A DNA stretch of 64,000 nucleotides from Trileptium ribeirensis (taxonomy: Eukaryota > Nematoda > Enoplea > Enoplida > Thoracostomopsidae), in the NCBI GenBank assembly GCA_030248225.1, contig JASANE010003666.1:1-64000 (forward strand). Reading direction: 5' to 3'. Made by a program: the position numbers and the translations under genes. This document shows positions 11,454-24,283 of the stretch, piece by piece. The notes beneath the pieces were generated by a model. The model searched no databases. It saw only the letters and a program-made list of their open reading frames with translations, and was not told the DNA's origin. Numbering within the stretch: the stretch's first letter is position 1; each line of letters opens with the position of its first letter.

Positions 11454-12465
11454 CAAAATCTACAACAGTGAATGTCGATATAGTCGTATGACGATATTCA
11501 AGCGGCGTAACTGTAGTTTTTACTCTATTTGACAAAATAATGAAGCCGAATTCAAGATTACGAGGCTCGCTATAGTGAACAACGTAGCGAAAAACTATTT
11601 AAGTTTTTTTATGAAAAAAAAACGGTTGATTAGATCTATTCCAGACACAAGCTTATTCCGAGATAGCACCGTGGTAAAAATTGGTAGTAAGCTTCAGGCT
11701 GACCAGCCACAATTGAATAAAAAATTCCATGTTTTACGTCAAAGCTACCCGGTTTTTCCTTTAAAAATAATTCCTTGTTTTAGCAACGTTTTCATCTGTT
11801 AGTCAACGATGGTTAGTCATTATTAGAGCTAGCCTTAAAATCCCCAGTTTTCCTACAAGTACTAAATCTTGCGTTAACGGTTTGGGAAAATACCCATCAA
11901 GGAAAGAACGCTGAAACGCAGAGCACAGCGTTTTTATTGTACTGAAGTCCTAAAGCCGATAGACTATCGCTCCACGAACAGTAAAATCTTTCGGGATAGC
12001 AACTGCCTAGTTCAAGGGCTAGACCTCACCAATAACCTCATAGAGTTCTCACCACAATGGACCACCGCTGGCTCGCGAGAAGATAAAATTTTTTAGTTTG
12101 CATTTTGTTCGCTCGCTCTTAAGACGACGGTCAACAGTTGTTTCACGATATCAATATTTAAATACAATCCTAGAACAACGTCAACCAGTTAAACAAATAA
12201 CTTGTGATGAGCTTAGTGCGTACCACAGAAATTTAGATCAAAATATGCAAAATGCGTGCTTCTACTTTTATTTTAAGTTTTGTATTATTCAGATAAATTC
12301 GGAAAATCCTCTTCATGTACAGATTTACCACAATACATAATGGCTTCTCAAAACAAGGGACTTGGGTACACCAGATATTTCGACCAAGTCTTTCCTAAAA
12401 TCCTCCTAAATGGTAGCTCCTGTACCAATTTCCGATTTAGCAAAGGGTTCTTTTCCATTATACCC
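11454..12465. other. no gene recognised
   Basis: Several open frames of 65-80 codons occur, for example 11575-11802 and about 11878-12096 on the plus strand. None has a recognisable motif, convincing start or splice context. I treat them as chance in A+T-rich DNA. Confidence 0.45.
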
Positions 12466-12972
12466 CCAGACCATTATGGTCAGATTCAGGAAATTTTGGT
12501 ATTTTTGTGATCCTCGAGAACTCTCCTGATCATTTTAACCAAAAAATCGAACTTTTAAAATTTTTTGGGTCCCAAAGGTCCCCCCTCTGGAGCCAAAAAA
12601 ATAATTTCTTTAAAAATTGGATTTTTACCCAGCATTCGACGCGCCTTGAGGAGCTGAATCGAAAGCTGATATTTTTAAAGGGATCCGGTAAACGGATGAT
12701 ACGTTATGGCCAAAAACTATGGAAGGCTCAGCAGTTGAACAGTTTTTGGCCATAACTTAGGGTCCCATTAAAAATAGCACCATTCGATTTAGCTCGTCAA
12801 AAGGCGTCGAATGGTGTGTAAAAATCCAATTTCTAAGAATTTTTTTAGTTCCCAATGGACCCAAAAATATAAGATTTTAAAAACCAGAGTTTCTGGTTGA
12901 AATGATTAGGGGAAATCTCGAGGATCACAGAAATGCCAAAATTTCCATAATATGACCATTTCGGGCAAACGC
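12466..12972. repeat. foldback (inverted-repeat) element
   Basis: Left arm 12466 to about 12715 and right arm about 12745 to 12972 are imperfect reverse complements. Shared blocks include tgtgatcctcgag, gattggattttta-like segments, the attcgacgc block and tatggccaaaaact at the inner ends. The loop is about 30 bp. One arm of the same family appears alone near 24200-24283. It could be a MITE or a foldback element; no target-site duplication was established. Confidence 0.82.
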
Positions 12973-13164
12973 TGGCTGAGGGGATAATGGAAAAGAAACC
13001 AGCAACTGAAGTGAAAGGTCGACTATTTCTTAACTGATAGGCTACGACTTTAACGGCCGTTGAAGACAGATTAAGCGCACAGCATAATCTCTCCGTAAAT
13101 GAAAAATTTCAGAATAAGTGCAACTGACAATCACGATTGGAAATTATCCTAATCTAAGCCCGTT

Positions 13165-13215
13165 TTTTTTCTAACGTTATAACGTCAAGGCCCCTAAAGT
13201 TGACATGGACCCATT
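13165..13215. repeat. fragment resembling part of the Harbinger-like element
   Basis: The block ttctaacgttataacgtc, then cccctaaag and tgacatgg, matches the reverse complement of about 39785-39825 in the Harbinger-like element. The match ends on both sides, so it is a short relic. Confidence 0.35.
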
Positions 13216-13299
13216 TTGCTATACAGCGTTATGCAATTTTGGCAACCAAACCAGACCATATATTGTAACAGCCCGAGTTCTTGTCGAATCCCAAACGTT

Positions 13300-16200
13300 C
13301 AAAATCAGGCAAAAAGGGGCTAAAGTTCAACGGTTAAAGGGCGATCGGATACCGGTGGAGCGTGATCCAAGGATGTATTGATGTATTGATAACTGTTTGA
13401 ATAAAATAAAATATTGTATCGTATTCTATAATTACGTTATCACGCTCTACCAGCCCGAGGTGCGTGGGGTGATTCCGCACCTAAAATCGAACCGAAATTT
13501 TATTGTGGAGGTGTCCGATCGTGCCCAGGATCATTACTGTTTATGAATAATCTGCATAACAATGTTACCGATTTGTATTTGGGGATGGTACGGATGCGTA
13601 GTCGGATCGGCCGGGGGCAAGGGGGAGAGATTTCGCGTTTCATCACAATCCGACTTAACGAATTTTGTTAATTAGGCGCCCCAAGGTCGATCCCGGTGCG
13701 CATCCGTGCCCAAAATAAATGAATTATATTGTTGTTACTAAAGTGTGCAATGGAAGTTGTATATGCCCTGTGTGTCGGGATGGACCGAGGTAAAGTACAG
13801 AACCTCTATCAAAGTTTGAACGGGCATTACATTTTATTTCGGATCTCGGGGATCTATCCTGACACGCAGGAGACTGGCCGTTATGATATGAATAGATATA
13901 TTGTGCGGGAGATTTGGGTACGTAATGAAGGATTCCATAAAATCGGCCCAGCATAGGTAAAGTTTCATTTTCAAGGGGTGTACGAATTTTGAAAATTTTG
14001 GAATATTTTCATAGTTTAGACAACAGGGGGTGATAAAATTGTAATTAGGGACCTATAAGGCTTTAAAATTTCGCGGTCGGGTCAACTTACTCCCACCCCG
14101 TAAGTACTTATGGACCCCCAATTCCGCGTTTAAACTCTCAAACTTTAGGGCCCTAAATCACCACATCCTAAACCAAAACTTCCGAATTTTTCAAGCCCTA
14201 CACCTCGAGTGGGTCCTATACTAACTATATTATTGAAAACCGGGGCCACCCGCCCCAATGGAACTCCACGGGATCCACATAACTTAGTTGGGACTCAAAA
14301 TTTTTCTATCGTGCACGCATTTAACTGCCTATGGCGGGTTTCCTAGGGGACTTACACTGAATTTAAAGTTTTCATAAGCAGGCGACCAGCCAGGGCATGG
14401 ATATGATCCCGCCCCCGGCCGCCTACTCCACTCTGTTGCTGAAATATAAACAAAAACTATAAAAAGTCCGGGTCTATTCCCAGCGCCTAAAGCGCTTTTA
14501 TATCTTGGCAAGCTGGAAACCCCGCGCCGACCAGCGCTAGGTTTTGGTTGTTTACGTTTGTATGCCGCCTGCTTGTACGGAGGGGCCCTGACCATCGTTC
14601 TTGCTGTGCCGACCAATTTATCATTTGCCACTATAATTGTTGGTTGTCGGCGATCGTTGTGTTGCTTTTCTGTTAGCCATTTGCTTTCCTGATTCTTTGT
14701 TGTTATAAGGCTCTTGTATGTAGGCGATGTTTAGCGCTAAAGCTATCGTGTTAAAATTTAAAATTTCTTCGCGTATATAGGACGTCAAAGGGTGAAACAG
14801 ACATAAAGGGGGGGTTTAAGCCAGGGTATAAAAGAGGCTGCCCGATTCCCCGATCGGGACCAGTCGAGTTTTTGGTTTAAATTTTGGCGGTTGTCGCCAT
14901 TTAAAATTCTTATTTTGACAAAGTTTTCCTGTTTTCGCTTTCTTTTCGTTTAGGCATATCAGGGTTGGTTTCTCGCCGTGCCTCCACGGTGGAGAGCCTT
15001 CCCTGGTTCTCGTTTTTGATCGTACCAAGGGCCGTCCTTGCGGGCGTTGGGGTGTCGGAAGGATACCCCGCGCGTCCGTAAGGGCCAGGCCCCGTCAAAA
15101 TGCGCAAAATTATCTTAAACCAATCAAAATTTGTGTTCTCACGTATCTCGACTGGTTCCCCGCTCCTCGGACATACCCGTCTTGTTTGCAGGTCCGAGGA
15201 TTGATCGAAAATTATACTTTTAGGCTGATGGCAGAGTTCGAAATTTCAAATTTCAGGCGAAAATTTTGAGACCACGGTTTTGTTTCTACGCGATGACCAT
15301 TAAAAATTCCCAATCCGCGACAAGTGATTCCCTGCTTGAGATACTTTTCGAAAGAATTTAAGATGGTGTCCAATATTTTTGCAGTACGAAGAGGTCATTA
15401 AGAGAAGTTCCGAAAGGTCAATGAAATCTCATAAGTGGTAAAAGAAGCGTTTCCAAGGACGTAGCCGTCTGCATCTCCGGGTGACACGAGGTGTCCCAGT
15501 CTCTCTTAAATTGAACAGCAGCGTCGAATCCCCATTCATTCGCTGTGTTCCCAGTATTTTTGGTAAATTTGCGATGCAGACGACTGCGGACCCGTCCGTG
15601 AAAATTTTAAGAGTCATTTGTTGAGCACAAGGCGAAACGGGGACTGGAGCTGGCGGTGAGTGAAAATATATTTCACGTTGGTGCGAGGTGGTTTCTCTAA
15701 CAGTGCAACTACGGGGAGAATCTACGTCGACACCTCCTCCCGGAGCTCTCTGGGAGCGAGTTCCTAATTAGTCGGTCGGGTTGCGGGCCGCTCCAGTCGT
15801 CGTCAAGATTGTACAAAATTTTCAACCTTCGGCCTCGTTTTCATGTAGAGTTCGGACTGCTACAGGAGACAAATTATTGTGTTTTAAGATAGGTAACTAG
15901 TCGTTTGAAATCAACATGTTTCGAAACAATCTACCGGGCTGTATTCGATGAAAGATAGAGTGTACCTCAGGGTATCTTGCAGGGTACCCGAATCAAGATT
16001 TTCATTATAACATGAATGCTGTACATAAGTTGTTGTGCACCCCGAGTGGGTGTTATTATTCGTGGAGTGTGCAGAATATAAAAATGTGGTTCAAATAGTA
16101 AATCAGCTGAACCGTGTTCAATTTCCTGAAGCAGCTCGCAACATCGTGTTAATGAATCACGTACCCTAGAAAATTTTGAGTTCCAATGGCGAGTAGACAA

Positions 16201-17110
16201 TAAGTAGACAAATTCAGTGCCGTAGAGAATCGAGAGTGATCAATGTTGCCCCTTTTCAGCTTAGTTTCACTAGCGTGAGCATTGCGCAGTTCGCCGTTTA
16301 AGTGCTAAATATTCTCCCTCGTTACAACCTGCATGGCACCGATGTACGCTTGAGCTGTCAAGAACCCTGTCGCAACCCGTACCGCCAGTCATCTCGTCGA
16401 ATCGCTTGTTCCCCGGCACCGCCTGTACGAGCTTTAGAGATAGGCACCAATCACACCGTAATTCTGGAACTTCCACTAAATTTTAGGTCCAAGCTTTGAT
16501 TACAAGGGACTGGGGCCCTCGCCTCAGTGTCCTGGTGTTGTTTTAGGGATTAGGTAAAATCTGCTAGGAGTAAAACAGGGAATGTCGTAAGGAGCCACAT
16601 CCACAACGGTGGTGCTGTTGGGATCATGACCGTGCGCCCGCTAGTCCTTAGGATTTTACACACAGGCGCGACTAAATAGGGAATTTTACTCAGGCCACAC
16701 TAGGATCAGAGAACCCCGCTTAAGGGATAAAGTGGGAAATGAGGGAAAGGCGAGTCAGCCTTATTCCCTGTGAGCAGGCTTAGGGGTTGACTCTCCCTCG
16801 GGGGACCTCATACCACTAGAGACGTGGGCCATTACAGGGGCCAGGCCGAACACCCTGGTTAACCCGCCGGCAGCCTGCTAAGCTAAGCGGTTCCCTTAGG
16901 TCATCGCCTAGATCACCGGGGAGTCGTGGAAGCCGGGGTTGTCCGGGCACCACAATAGCGTAAACCGTGGTGCAGCTGGGATGCCTTAGGGCCAGAACTG
17001 GTCCTAGTACATATTACGTTTAGAGACTGATCGCTATGCCTACAAAAGCGTTTGGTGCGGGGTTCTACGTTGGCAGCCGCCTTTCTCGACTTAGGCTTAG
17101 TATTTTGTCC
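13300..17110. other. relatively G+C-rich stretch, unidentified
   Basis: This 3.8-kb stretch is clearly richer in G+C than its flanks and has few long open frames. I find no protein family in it. A TATA-box-like site lies at 14827, and near-repeats of a cacaacggtggtgctgttggg-like motif occur near 16600 and 16955. It could be the LTR and leader of a retroelement that has lost its coding part, but no second LTR is present in the window. That reading is inference only. Confidence 0.35.
14827..14862 (+). promoter_or_regulatory. TATA box plus initiator candidate
   Basis: TATAAAAG at 14827-14834 is followed about 30 nt later by gggaccagtcgag, an initiator-like CAGT. The dyad ttccccgatcggga lies between them. 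The geometry suits a core promoter, such as that of an LTR. No transcript or downstream gene is identified. Confidence 0.3.
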
Positions 17111-18389
17111 CATAAGCTTTACGTTTAGACTGGCTTAGAATATTGAGAAAGGAATAGCAGCATTTTACTGTAACATCTAACAGCTACACTGCTCCAAATG
17201 ATTATTTCGACGCCAACCTACAACTGTCCATAGCACAACCCTACTGATATAAAATAAACTTTATAGCACTCGTTGTTTTTTCATTATATACATATCTACC
17301 ACGAGTGAATATAGTTATAGCATTGGTCACTATTTCGCCCAAACTACTCCTAGTTTAAGAAAGCGAAGCGCATGAAATAGAATAGTCCACGCAGGGAAAC
17401 TGCTACCCACGGACTTCTTAACATTCATCGAAAACACAGCAAAATTTCACAGCTTTACTTTAAAATATGTTAAATATCGACAAGGCGAGTGTTAATATCT
17501 CCGTTAATCATTCCTCATAACTGCCATCGAATGAGACACACCAAGTCATGTTTTCATCTTACACCGACACCGATTTGCTGACAATAGACAAAATCACTCC
17601 ACTGGAGACAGACGAATTTATACAACTCCATGGTCAAACTCTTGATAAATGTGCCTCTAACTCCACCTAATGCTTTCATAAATTTTCCCTTCAATCATGT
17701 TGCGTAAAAACTGGGATTAATATTTAAAGAACACCGGATACACATATTTTAATGTTTTATAATTTTGTAAACCATGCCCTAAACATCACTATGTATATGT
17801 ACATCTCTGGCATTTGTGTACACAACTAAGGCTTTTGCTTTAACAATGTAAAATACGGATAAGCGACGTTGCCGGGTAAAATATCAGGTTTCGTGCAACC
17901 TTATGCTCCCTGTCTAGTAGCCAAAATTCCCATTTGCCATGACTAATTAGCAAAATTCATTGTTTTCTTGTTGAGGGGAACCCAGTAAAATAGAGGTACA
18001 CCACATATCTACTAAACAAAAACGTCACAGTATTACACTTCGCAGACAGATATATGTATAAGAACTGTAGCATCAAAATATTGACAGTGGTCAATAGTCG
18101 TTAAAAAATATATTCTCAAAGTCTTTAGATAGTCCTAGATAAGAGCTTATGACCCAGGTATAGGTACTTATTGAGCCATCTCCGCCAGTAAATATTTAAA
18201 ATATGTCAGGGTATACATCCCGAACGTATCCAGTGCCAACAGTCACTCGCACACGCAAGGTCAGTGAGCCAAATTTAGCTCGTTTGTTTTGCAACGCACA
18301 GGAGTTGGGTTCCATACCTGTGCAGTCCCATCGACGCATCTAAAATCGAAATTCACCCATTTACCCTCGAATAACGAAACGAAAAATAG
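17111..18389. other. no gene recognised
   Basis: A+T-rich sequence up to the hAT-like element. No motif-bearing open frame or repeat array was seen. Confidence 0.45.
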
Positions 18390-18397
18390 GTTATAGG

Positions 18398-19552
18398 TAG
18401 GGAATAACCGGAACCGGAACCAGCAACCGGAACCGTCCATTTAAACCGGATCCGGAACCTGGTCTTCGAAATTTATATATGGTAAAACAGATGATAGAAG
18501 AAATGAAGGTATAGTGCATTTAAAATGCATTAAAAATAACTTTTACATTAAACTTAATGTATTGCGATGGTATTATTGCCTTTGTGAAACTTTAAAGAGA
18601 CTGAGGAACGTAATAATGTTTATTTATCGATCAAATATGTCGGTTTTGGACATTCAGAGCAAAAAAATGTCCTCCACTATACACCATTGCGTATACTGCG
18701 TCAAATCGAATGTGCTTCCAAAGCTTGGAGCGTATAATACACACTTTCGCTCTGTCTCCAGTCGCCTCCCTTTACTACACATACGTTTATTGCATGTTCT
18801 TCTGTAGGAAACTTAAAATTATTGGTTTATATGATTCTAAGAGAAAATAATAGATAGAAGGTAATTTTCTGATCAGTGGTCAGAGACACTGTTTAGGCAA
18901 GCGTTGGACAAGTAGTGCCCTCAGTTAGATCATAATGATGATAACTTTCTAATCAGAATGCTATAAATGAGACACACTGTGATGCTGCTCGCACAGTTTC
19001 AATAAATACAGTTCATTGCCAAGAAAGCAGTTTCTAGCTGCGTTGCAGATAACGTTAGTTTACTTCAATTTAAACTGATTTACAAAGTTTACAAACGCAT
19101 TGGCGGGTTCTTGAAGCAATTTATGTTAGCCAAGCATACCCTAAGCAATTTTGCGTAAGTCATACTCTGTTACCGAGTTGGACCAGTTTAATTGAAACGT
19201 ATCCCACAGACTTCTGGATGTGTAAAATAGCTGCTACAAGCATCGACCTGGTTTTGATTTAACAAACTCCTGCAGGTTATTATGAAAAATTCCTGCTCAA
19301 ATTATGTGCCCTATCTACGTTTCACACGGCAAATTGGTTAGTTAATCTTTTCTTTTGCTTGGTTGTATTGGAGCTTGATCACTGTATAATATATATTACA
19401 TATGTTTGGATTACAGGATGAAGCAAAAAACGTGGAAAATTTCAAACAAAATTTTTAAACCGGAATTCCGGTCCCGGTATGGTTTTTGCCCTTTGCCGGA
19501 ACCGCAACCGGAACACGATTTTCGCCGGAACCGGAATTCCGGTTACTCCCTG
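18398..19552 (+). mobile_element. hAT-like non-autonomous transposon, complete copy (copy A)
   Basis: The element is 1,155 bp. It starts tagggaataaccggaaccgg and ends in the inverted form ccggaattccggttactccctg, giving terminal inverted repeats yaggga(a/g)taaccgga. The flanking 8-mers gttatagg (18390-18397) and gttatatc (19553-19560) match at six of eight positions, as a worn 8-bp target duplication would; 8 bp is the hAT hallmark. Inner ends are rich in repeated ccggaacc. There is no transposase. Related copies lie at 32210-32654, 23245-24010, 42334-43149 and 47571-48385. Confidence 0.78.
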
Positions 19553-19789
19553 GTTATATCGAAATGGTTCAAAATTTCGGCCGATCGCTTGCTTTGCACT
19601 GATTTCTGGTTGTGAATGTATTTTTTCAAGTACAATAACTTTTATGTCCGTACGACTATACCAATCGAGAAAGCTAACATCGTGTATTATATGCCTGTGC
19701 GATGTTTAATTGTATCACAGCCAAAAACATATTGGTAAATTGTACAAAATGGCGTGAAATGCCATCGTTAAAATTATATTTCGACAAAG

Positions 19790-19856
19790 TGTATTATGGC
19801 GCCATAATATTATATGCCATTATATATTATGGCGCCATAATTATAATATACATCAA
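19790..19856. repeat. paired short palindromes
   Basis: The 16-bp palindrome attatggcgccataat occurs twice within about 50 bp, separated by an A+T-rich spacer. The segment can form a cruciform. Confidence 0.6.
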
Positions 19857-19912
19857 CGTATTATGGGGCCCGGCACACTTAACAAAATGAAACACTGACG
19901 AAAAAGAAAAAT

Positions 19913-20290
19913 CTCTACAGTAACCTAACAAGTTAAATGCAAGACATACCGCTATAAAGCAGACGCAGACCTAGACATAAGAGTACTCGTACTGAGAATG
20001 CCTTTACAGTAACCGAATAAGTAGAGAGCAAGACATACCGCTATAATGCAGACGCGCACAGATAGCACTCGTGCAAAGAAAGCCTCTACAGTAATCTAAT
20101 AAGTGAAGAGCAGGCAATACCGCTATAAAGCAGGCGCGGACGTAGACAGATGAGCACTCGTGCAGAGAAAGTCTCTACAGTAACCTAATAAGTGGAGAGC
20201 AAGACATACCGCTATAATGCAGACGCGTACCTAGACAGATGGATACTCGTGTAGAGAAAGCCGTTACAGTAACCTCGCAAATGAAGAGCA
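19913..20290. repeat. 89-bp tandem repeat, four to five copies
   Basis: The landmark ctctacag or ctttacag falls at 19913, 20002, 20084, 20173 and 20262: spacings of 89, 82, 89 and 89. The units share gagcaagacataccgctata and cagacgcg. They are moderately diverged. Confidence 0.95.
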
Positions 20291-20299
20291 AGATATGCC

Positions 20300-20400
20300 G
20301 CAATCGGTAACTTAAACCTTAGTCTAAGGTTCGCATTTTATATCAGGCTTGCACTACACTTAAGACTAAGTCGGGTGCTGCCGCCCCACTCTAAGCTATT
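20300..20400. repeat. fragment related to Harbinger-like element
   Basis: The run agactaagtcggg, then gctgccgcccc and ctctaag, resembles the reverse complement of 39840-39900 in the Harbinger-like element, including the cttagtct-type motifs. Confidence 0.4.
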
Positions 20401-20812
20401 GCTTGCTGTAACCACATATACCATTCAATGCTGGATATTATAGAGGCTTCCTCTATACGAGTGCCAACCGATGAGTACCAAATTATTTTAGGCTACAATA
20501 ATTAACAAGTTTGTAGGACAAAATGCCCTCACAATATAGCACACAAGTGGGAAATGTGCTTCAAACTGAAGCCCACATAAAGAGGGTTTTGCGTAATCCC
20601 CAGTTTTGACAAGCATCTAAGAAAACATTTTTCTTACGCCAGACACAAAGATTGATTTCACAGGTTCAACATTAAAATTAGTTTCCACATTTTCGTTGCA
20701 TAGAAATCGTGTAAAAATTCTAATGCTGTTGTTGGTGTAGCAGCTAAGAAACAAATAGTACGGTCGCGCTTGCTAAAAAGTGTTCTTTAACTTTAAGCAA
20801 ACCTTCATAAGT
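20401..20812. other. 3' flank of the F-box/LRR gene
   Basis: Non-coding sequence downstream of the stop codon on the minus strand. No clear AATAAA on that strand was spotted, so the 3' end is not placed. Confidence 0.4.
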
Positions 20813-22293
20813 TTACTTTTTAAATTCTTGATTAAACTTCCGTAAAAAATCCGTAAATTCGTCTTCGTGGTCATTATCGTCAGCTTCGCTATTTCGCTTA
20901 GAATGACGTTTTCGCTGCCGGCTGAAACTGGAACATCCCCGATGATCTTCAGGCTTTGTTTTTCGCTTAGATCCGACAATAATCTCCGGAAAAGGCTCGT
21001 CACCGTAGTAATCAATCGGGTTTGAAAGACCGCTGTTTGTAGCCAAAGCTGAGGCCGACGGTAATGAAAACTGCCTGGGTACGTACGGCTGCTCACCGGT
21101 AACGTCGTCATAGTGCTCGGTACAAAATCGTACTAGCAACTCGTTGCTGCCGGAATTACTTTTCATAAAAGCCGCAATCTGTTTGTCGCTCAACAAACCG
21201 CGTACGTTAACTGTAAGCACCTGAGGTCCCGGGAATAGCCTAGCAAAATCGTAAAGCCAATTCTGAGCCGGCGAGGACATAGCTAAATAAGCTAGATAAA
21301 GACGCCGAATAACGTGGCGATGGCTTACAAGGTTCGTCACAAAGATAGGCGACAGCAACGTGGGCTTCGTTCGATTTGAACAAGTTAGCTGCAAACACTC
21401 CAGGCTTGATAGATTCTCGACAATAGCCTTTACATCGTGATTGGAAATTGCTTCACTAAAACTCAAATTTAGGTGCTTCAGCAACTGAAATCTGGAAACT
21501 CCGTTTACAGTCGCAATCGTTGCCGAGAACTTCTGACACATGTTGCCGACCAAGCTTAGCGAGGCCAGGTTTGGAAACTTTGACGCAATCTGACTAGCAA
21601 TCCCGTCCGATACAGCTAAGTTATCCAGGCTCAAATGTTCTAGTAGGGCGGCGCTTCGTTCCTGAGCTAATTTTTGAGCTACTCCAAAACAAACCATTAT
21701 ATCCCTCATTCGACACAAGCGCGTATTTTTGTACGGCCAATTCCCACGAAAATGCAACCCACGGAGGTGGAGCGACGGAATAGAGTATATGTTAATTTCG
21801 TCAGTTTCATTTTCAAGTAAATCGAAAAGCGTCAACCTTTCGAGCACTCCTAGGCGACTAATAAATCGTATCAATTCAAGCAACGAATTAACACTCGACT
21901 TGACGATTACTAGTTTCCTAAGGCACGGCAACAGACCCGGTTTATCCAAAGACTCCGACAAAAGCACCGTATTAATTTGAGCTCCACAAATCGTTAGCTC
22001 TTCCACACACTCGGCGCTCGTCCTTATTAGCCGAAGAATGGTGGCAAGATCAAGAGCCGTAGCTTCCACCGACCAGGACGTCAACAGCGACGTGAAGTCG
22101 AATCGTAGAGAGCGTAATCCAGGAAGCTCGATCGTTTGAGGCGCTCCAAATTCAATCGGCATTGCAGGCTGAAGTGATCCTGCTTGGAACGGCGTTTCAA
22201 GCCGTAGAATAGTGAGTTTCGGACAACGCCGCAAAATCGTGAGCAGCAATCGGCGACCTTTTGGAAACTGCTGAGTCGGAACGATGAGATCTC
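20813..22293 (-). CDS. F-box/LRR protein, exon 2 (LRR domain and C-terminal tail)
   Basis: The second and last coding exon of an F-box/leucine-rich-repeat protein, presumably a substrate receptor of an SCF ubiquitin ligase. The open frame extends 40 bp upstream to 22333 but has only a TTG there. A clean acceptor, acttttcttcag, precedes gagatctc at 22293 and leaves two bases to complete a codon. That fits exon 1 at 30214-30679, which ends one base into a codon (G+GA, glycine). The joined protein is 648 residues. LRR segments seen include CPKLTILRL, LPGLRSLRF, LPCLRKLVI, LEHLSLDNLAVSDG, FPNLASLSLVGN and LLKHLNLSFSEA. The tail, from about residue 596, is basic then acidic (KRKTK, RQRKRHSKR, DDNDHEDE), which could serve nuclear import. 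The frame is uninterrupted over 494 codons, so the gene looks alive. The ligand is not predictable. Confidence 0.85.
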
Positions 22294-23244
22294 CTGAAGA
22301 AAAGTAACTGTTGTAATAACAACCAGGCAGCAATCGGAATTCTCTGTCTCTCTTAATGTACTACTCTTAATGGGAGCATTTTTGCCTATCTGTGCCTTTA
22401 ACAGGTTCTCAGGAAGCCCAATTTAGAAGCTCGAATTAAGCCATAAAACCTGACTAACCACGCGCTCCCGTTTTCCATCACCGCTGAATTATACAAGTGT
22501 AAGCCTTTTTTCATCAAAGTGAAATACCCGAAATTATATTGACGGTATCACAAGCATAAGAGAATTAACTGATAAGGACAAAATTTGGCAGTAGTTGCTT
22601 GTCGTAGGATACCTTGAGCAATGACAAAGCTAACAAATTTTGGACTAAGAAGTGCTTCAAAATGAATAACTATTTTATTGGCTAGCGTTATCTCTTTCGT
22701 GTTCATTGAGCTACTTAGTAAACTGGCTTTTGCCTGGTGGGGAGAGAGGACCGCCCCATACTTGGTCTCCCCATAAGTGAAAATTTGCCCCACAGTCCAT
22801 GCCGTACCCATTATTTTCGTCGCGTTGAGGGTAGCTAATCGGGAGGCCACCCCATACCTAGTTGATGCAGATATTGACTGCTAACCAGGAACGTCAGGTC
22901 AAAGGTGGCTGAAGCTTTTAAACCCTAAAAGTGGTGCTATAATTAACTAAATGCTGTATATATAGGTCTTAAAAATATTGTTGGCGCCGAAACACACCAC
23001 AACTTGAATAAAAACGCCCCATAAGTATACAGACGAAAACCCAAACGAGAAAAGTATACATAAAGCAAAATCGTTTGAACTTGGCGGGCGCCATATATTT
23101 GTCGACCCCCAGTTAGTCCCCCATGAATTTTGACCCGGTGGAGAAACCGTGGATTAATCGACAGAAAACAATTTGTTTTATGTTATACAAATAGCACTAC
23201 GAATACTGCTGCACTTGTGGCTTAGATTTGTTACAAATTTAGAA

Positions 23245-24010
23245 CAGACAGTAATCGGTTCCGGCAAATGAAAAAACCATACCATAACCTGAACTCTGGT
23301 TAAAAAATTTCATATAAAACTTTCCACATTTTTGCTCCATAAGTAGTCCAGCCTTACGTTATAATATAAATAGCGGTGATCAATTTCCATTAGAACCAAG
23401 CAAAATAACATATTAACCCAAAAGGAACATATTAACTCAACAACTTGCGCTTTAAAACGAATATAGGACAAATATTTACAGCAGGAATTTTTCATCTTGA
23501 TCCTGTATTGAATGTTTATCTTCAGCTTATTTTAATAAATCAAAGGCAGGTAAATGTTGTTTACCCACTCAAAGATCACGACGTATGTTTGAATTTAAGA
23601 TATGCATGTTATTGTTTGTTCAAACAGAGTATGGATTGTTTAGAAGCATATACTTGGGCCAGAACTTTTAACTTGAACATTGCACCACAACAAACAACAG
23701 TTAGATTATGAGTATTTTACAATGCTGTAAGGTTGGCAACCGTAAATTGCCTCAGGCGCAAGCCAATGCGCTTGTAAATTTTGTAAATCAGTACACACTG
23801 GAGTAAAGTACCACATTATAGAGAGCAGCCAGACACAGCACTCTTGGTAATGAACTGTATTTATTGAAACTGTGCGGGACAGTATCACTTTAGCTATTTT
23901 TAGGACCGTATAGCTCAATAATTTTATGTTTCTGTACCGGATGGCATGTAACAAACATGCAGACACAACGGGATTGTAATGGGAGGCGACTGGACTTTGT
24001 CTAGTCAAGA
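23245..24010 (-). mobile_element. hAT-like non-autonomous transposon, copy D (5'-truncated)
   Basis: Reverse complement of copy A's 3' two-thirds. It starts at 23245 with cagacagtaatcggttccgg, a worn form of the terminal repeat, and shares cacactggagtaaagta, attgaaactgtgcg and gaggcgactgga with the copy at 42334-43149. Similarity fades near 24010, so the other terminus is missing. Confidence 0.7.
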
Positions 24011-24199
24011 TGTTCTTGTAGAACAACACTGTGTATTATATACCGATATCCTTGCGCATCACAATTATTCAATATCATAGATTTCGATATCACTTTTATA
24101 TTAATGAAAATGCCCGATCTCGGCTTCCATAACTTTTCGGCACTTTTGAGGCTCAGAGTGTTACCGAAATCGGTCATTCCCGGACATATACCGACTCCA

Positions 24200-24283
24200 C
24201 AATTTTAAAAATTCTATTTTTTTTGGTTGAAATGATCAGGGGAGGTATCGAGGATCACAAAAATACCAAAATTTTCGACTCAA
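24200..24283. repeat. single arm of the foldback family
   Basis: The segment ggttgaaatgatcagggg, then tcgaggatcacaaaaatacc and aaaattt, matches the right arm of the foldback element at 12466-12972. No partner arm is present here. Confidence 0.55.

Noticed and set aside
22294..22333. Start of the LRR frame at 22333 as the gene's own start
   Set aside because: The first codon is TTG, and a good acceptor with matching phase lies 40 bp downstream, so this is intron sequence.
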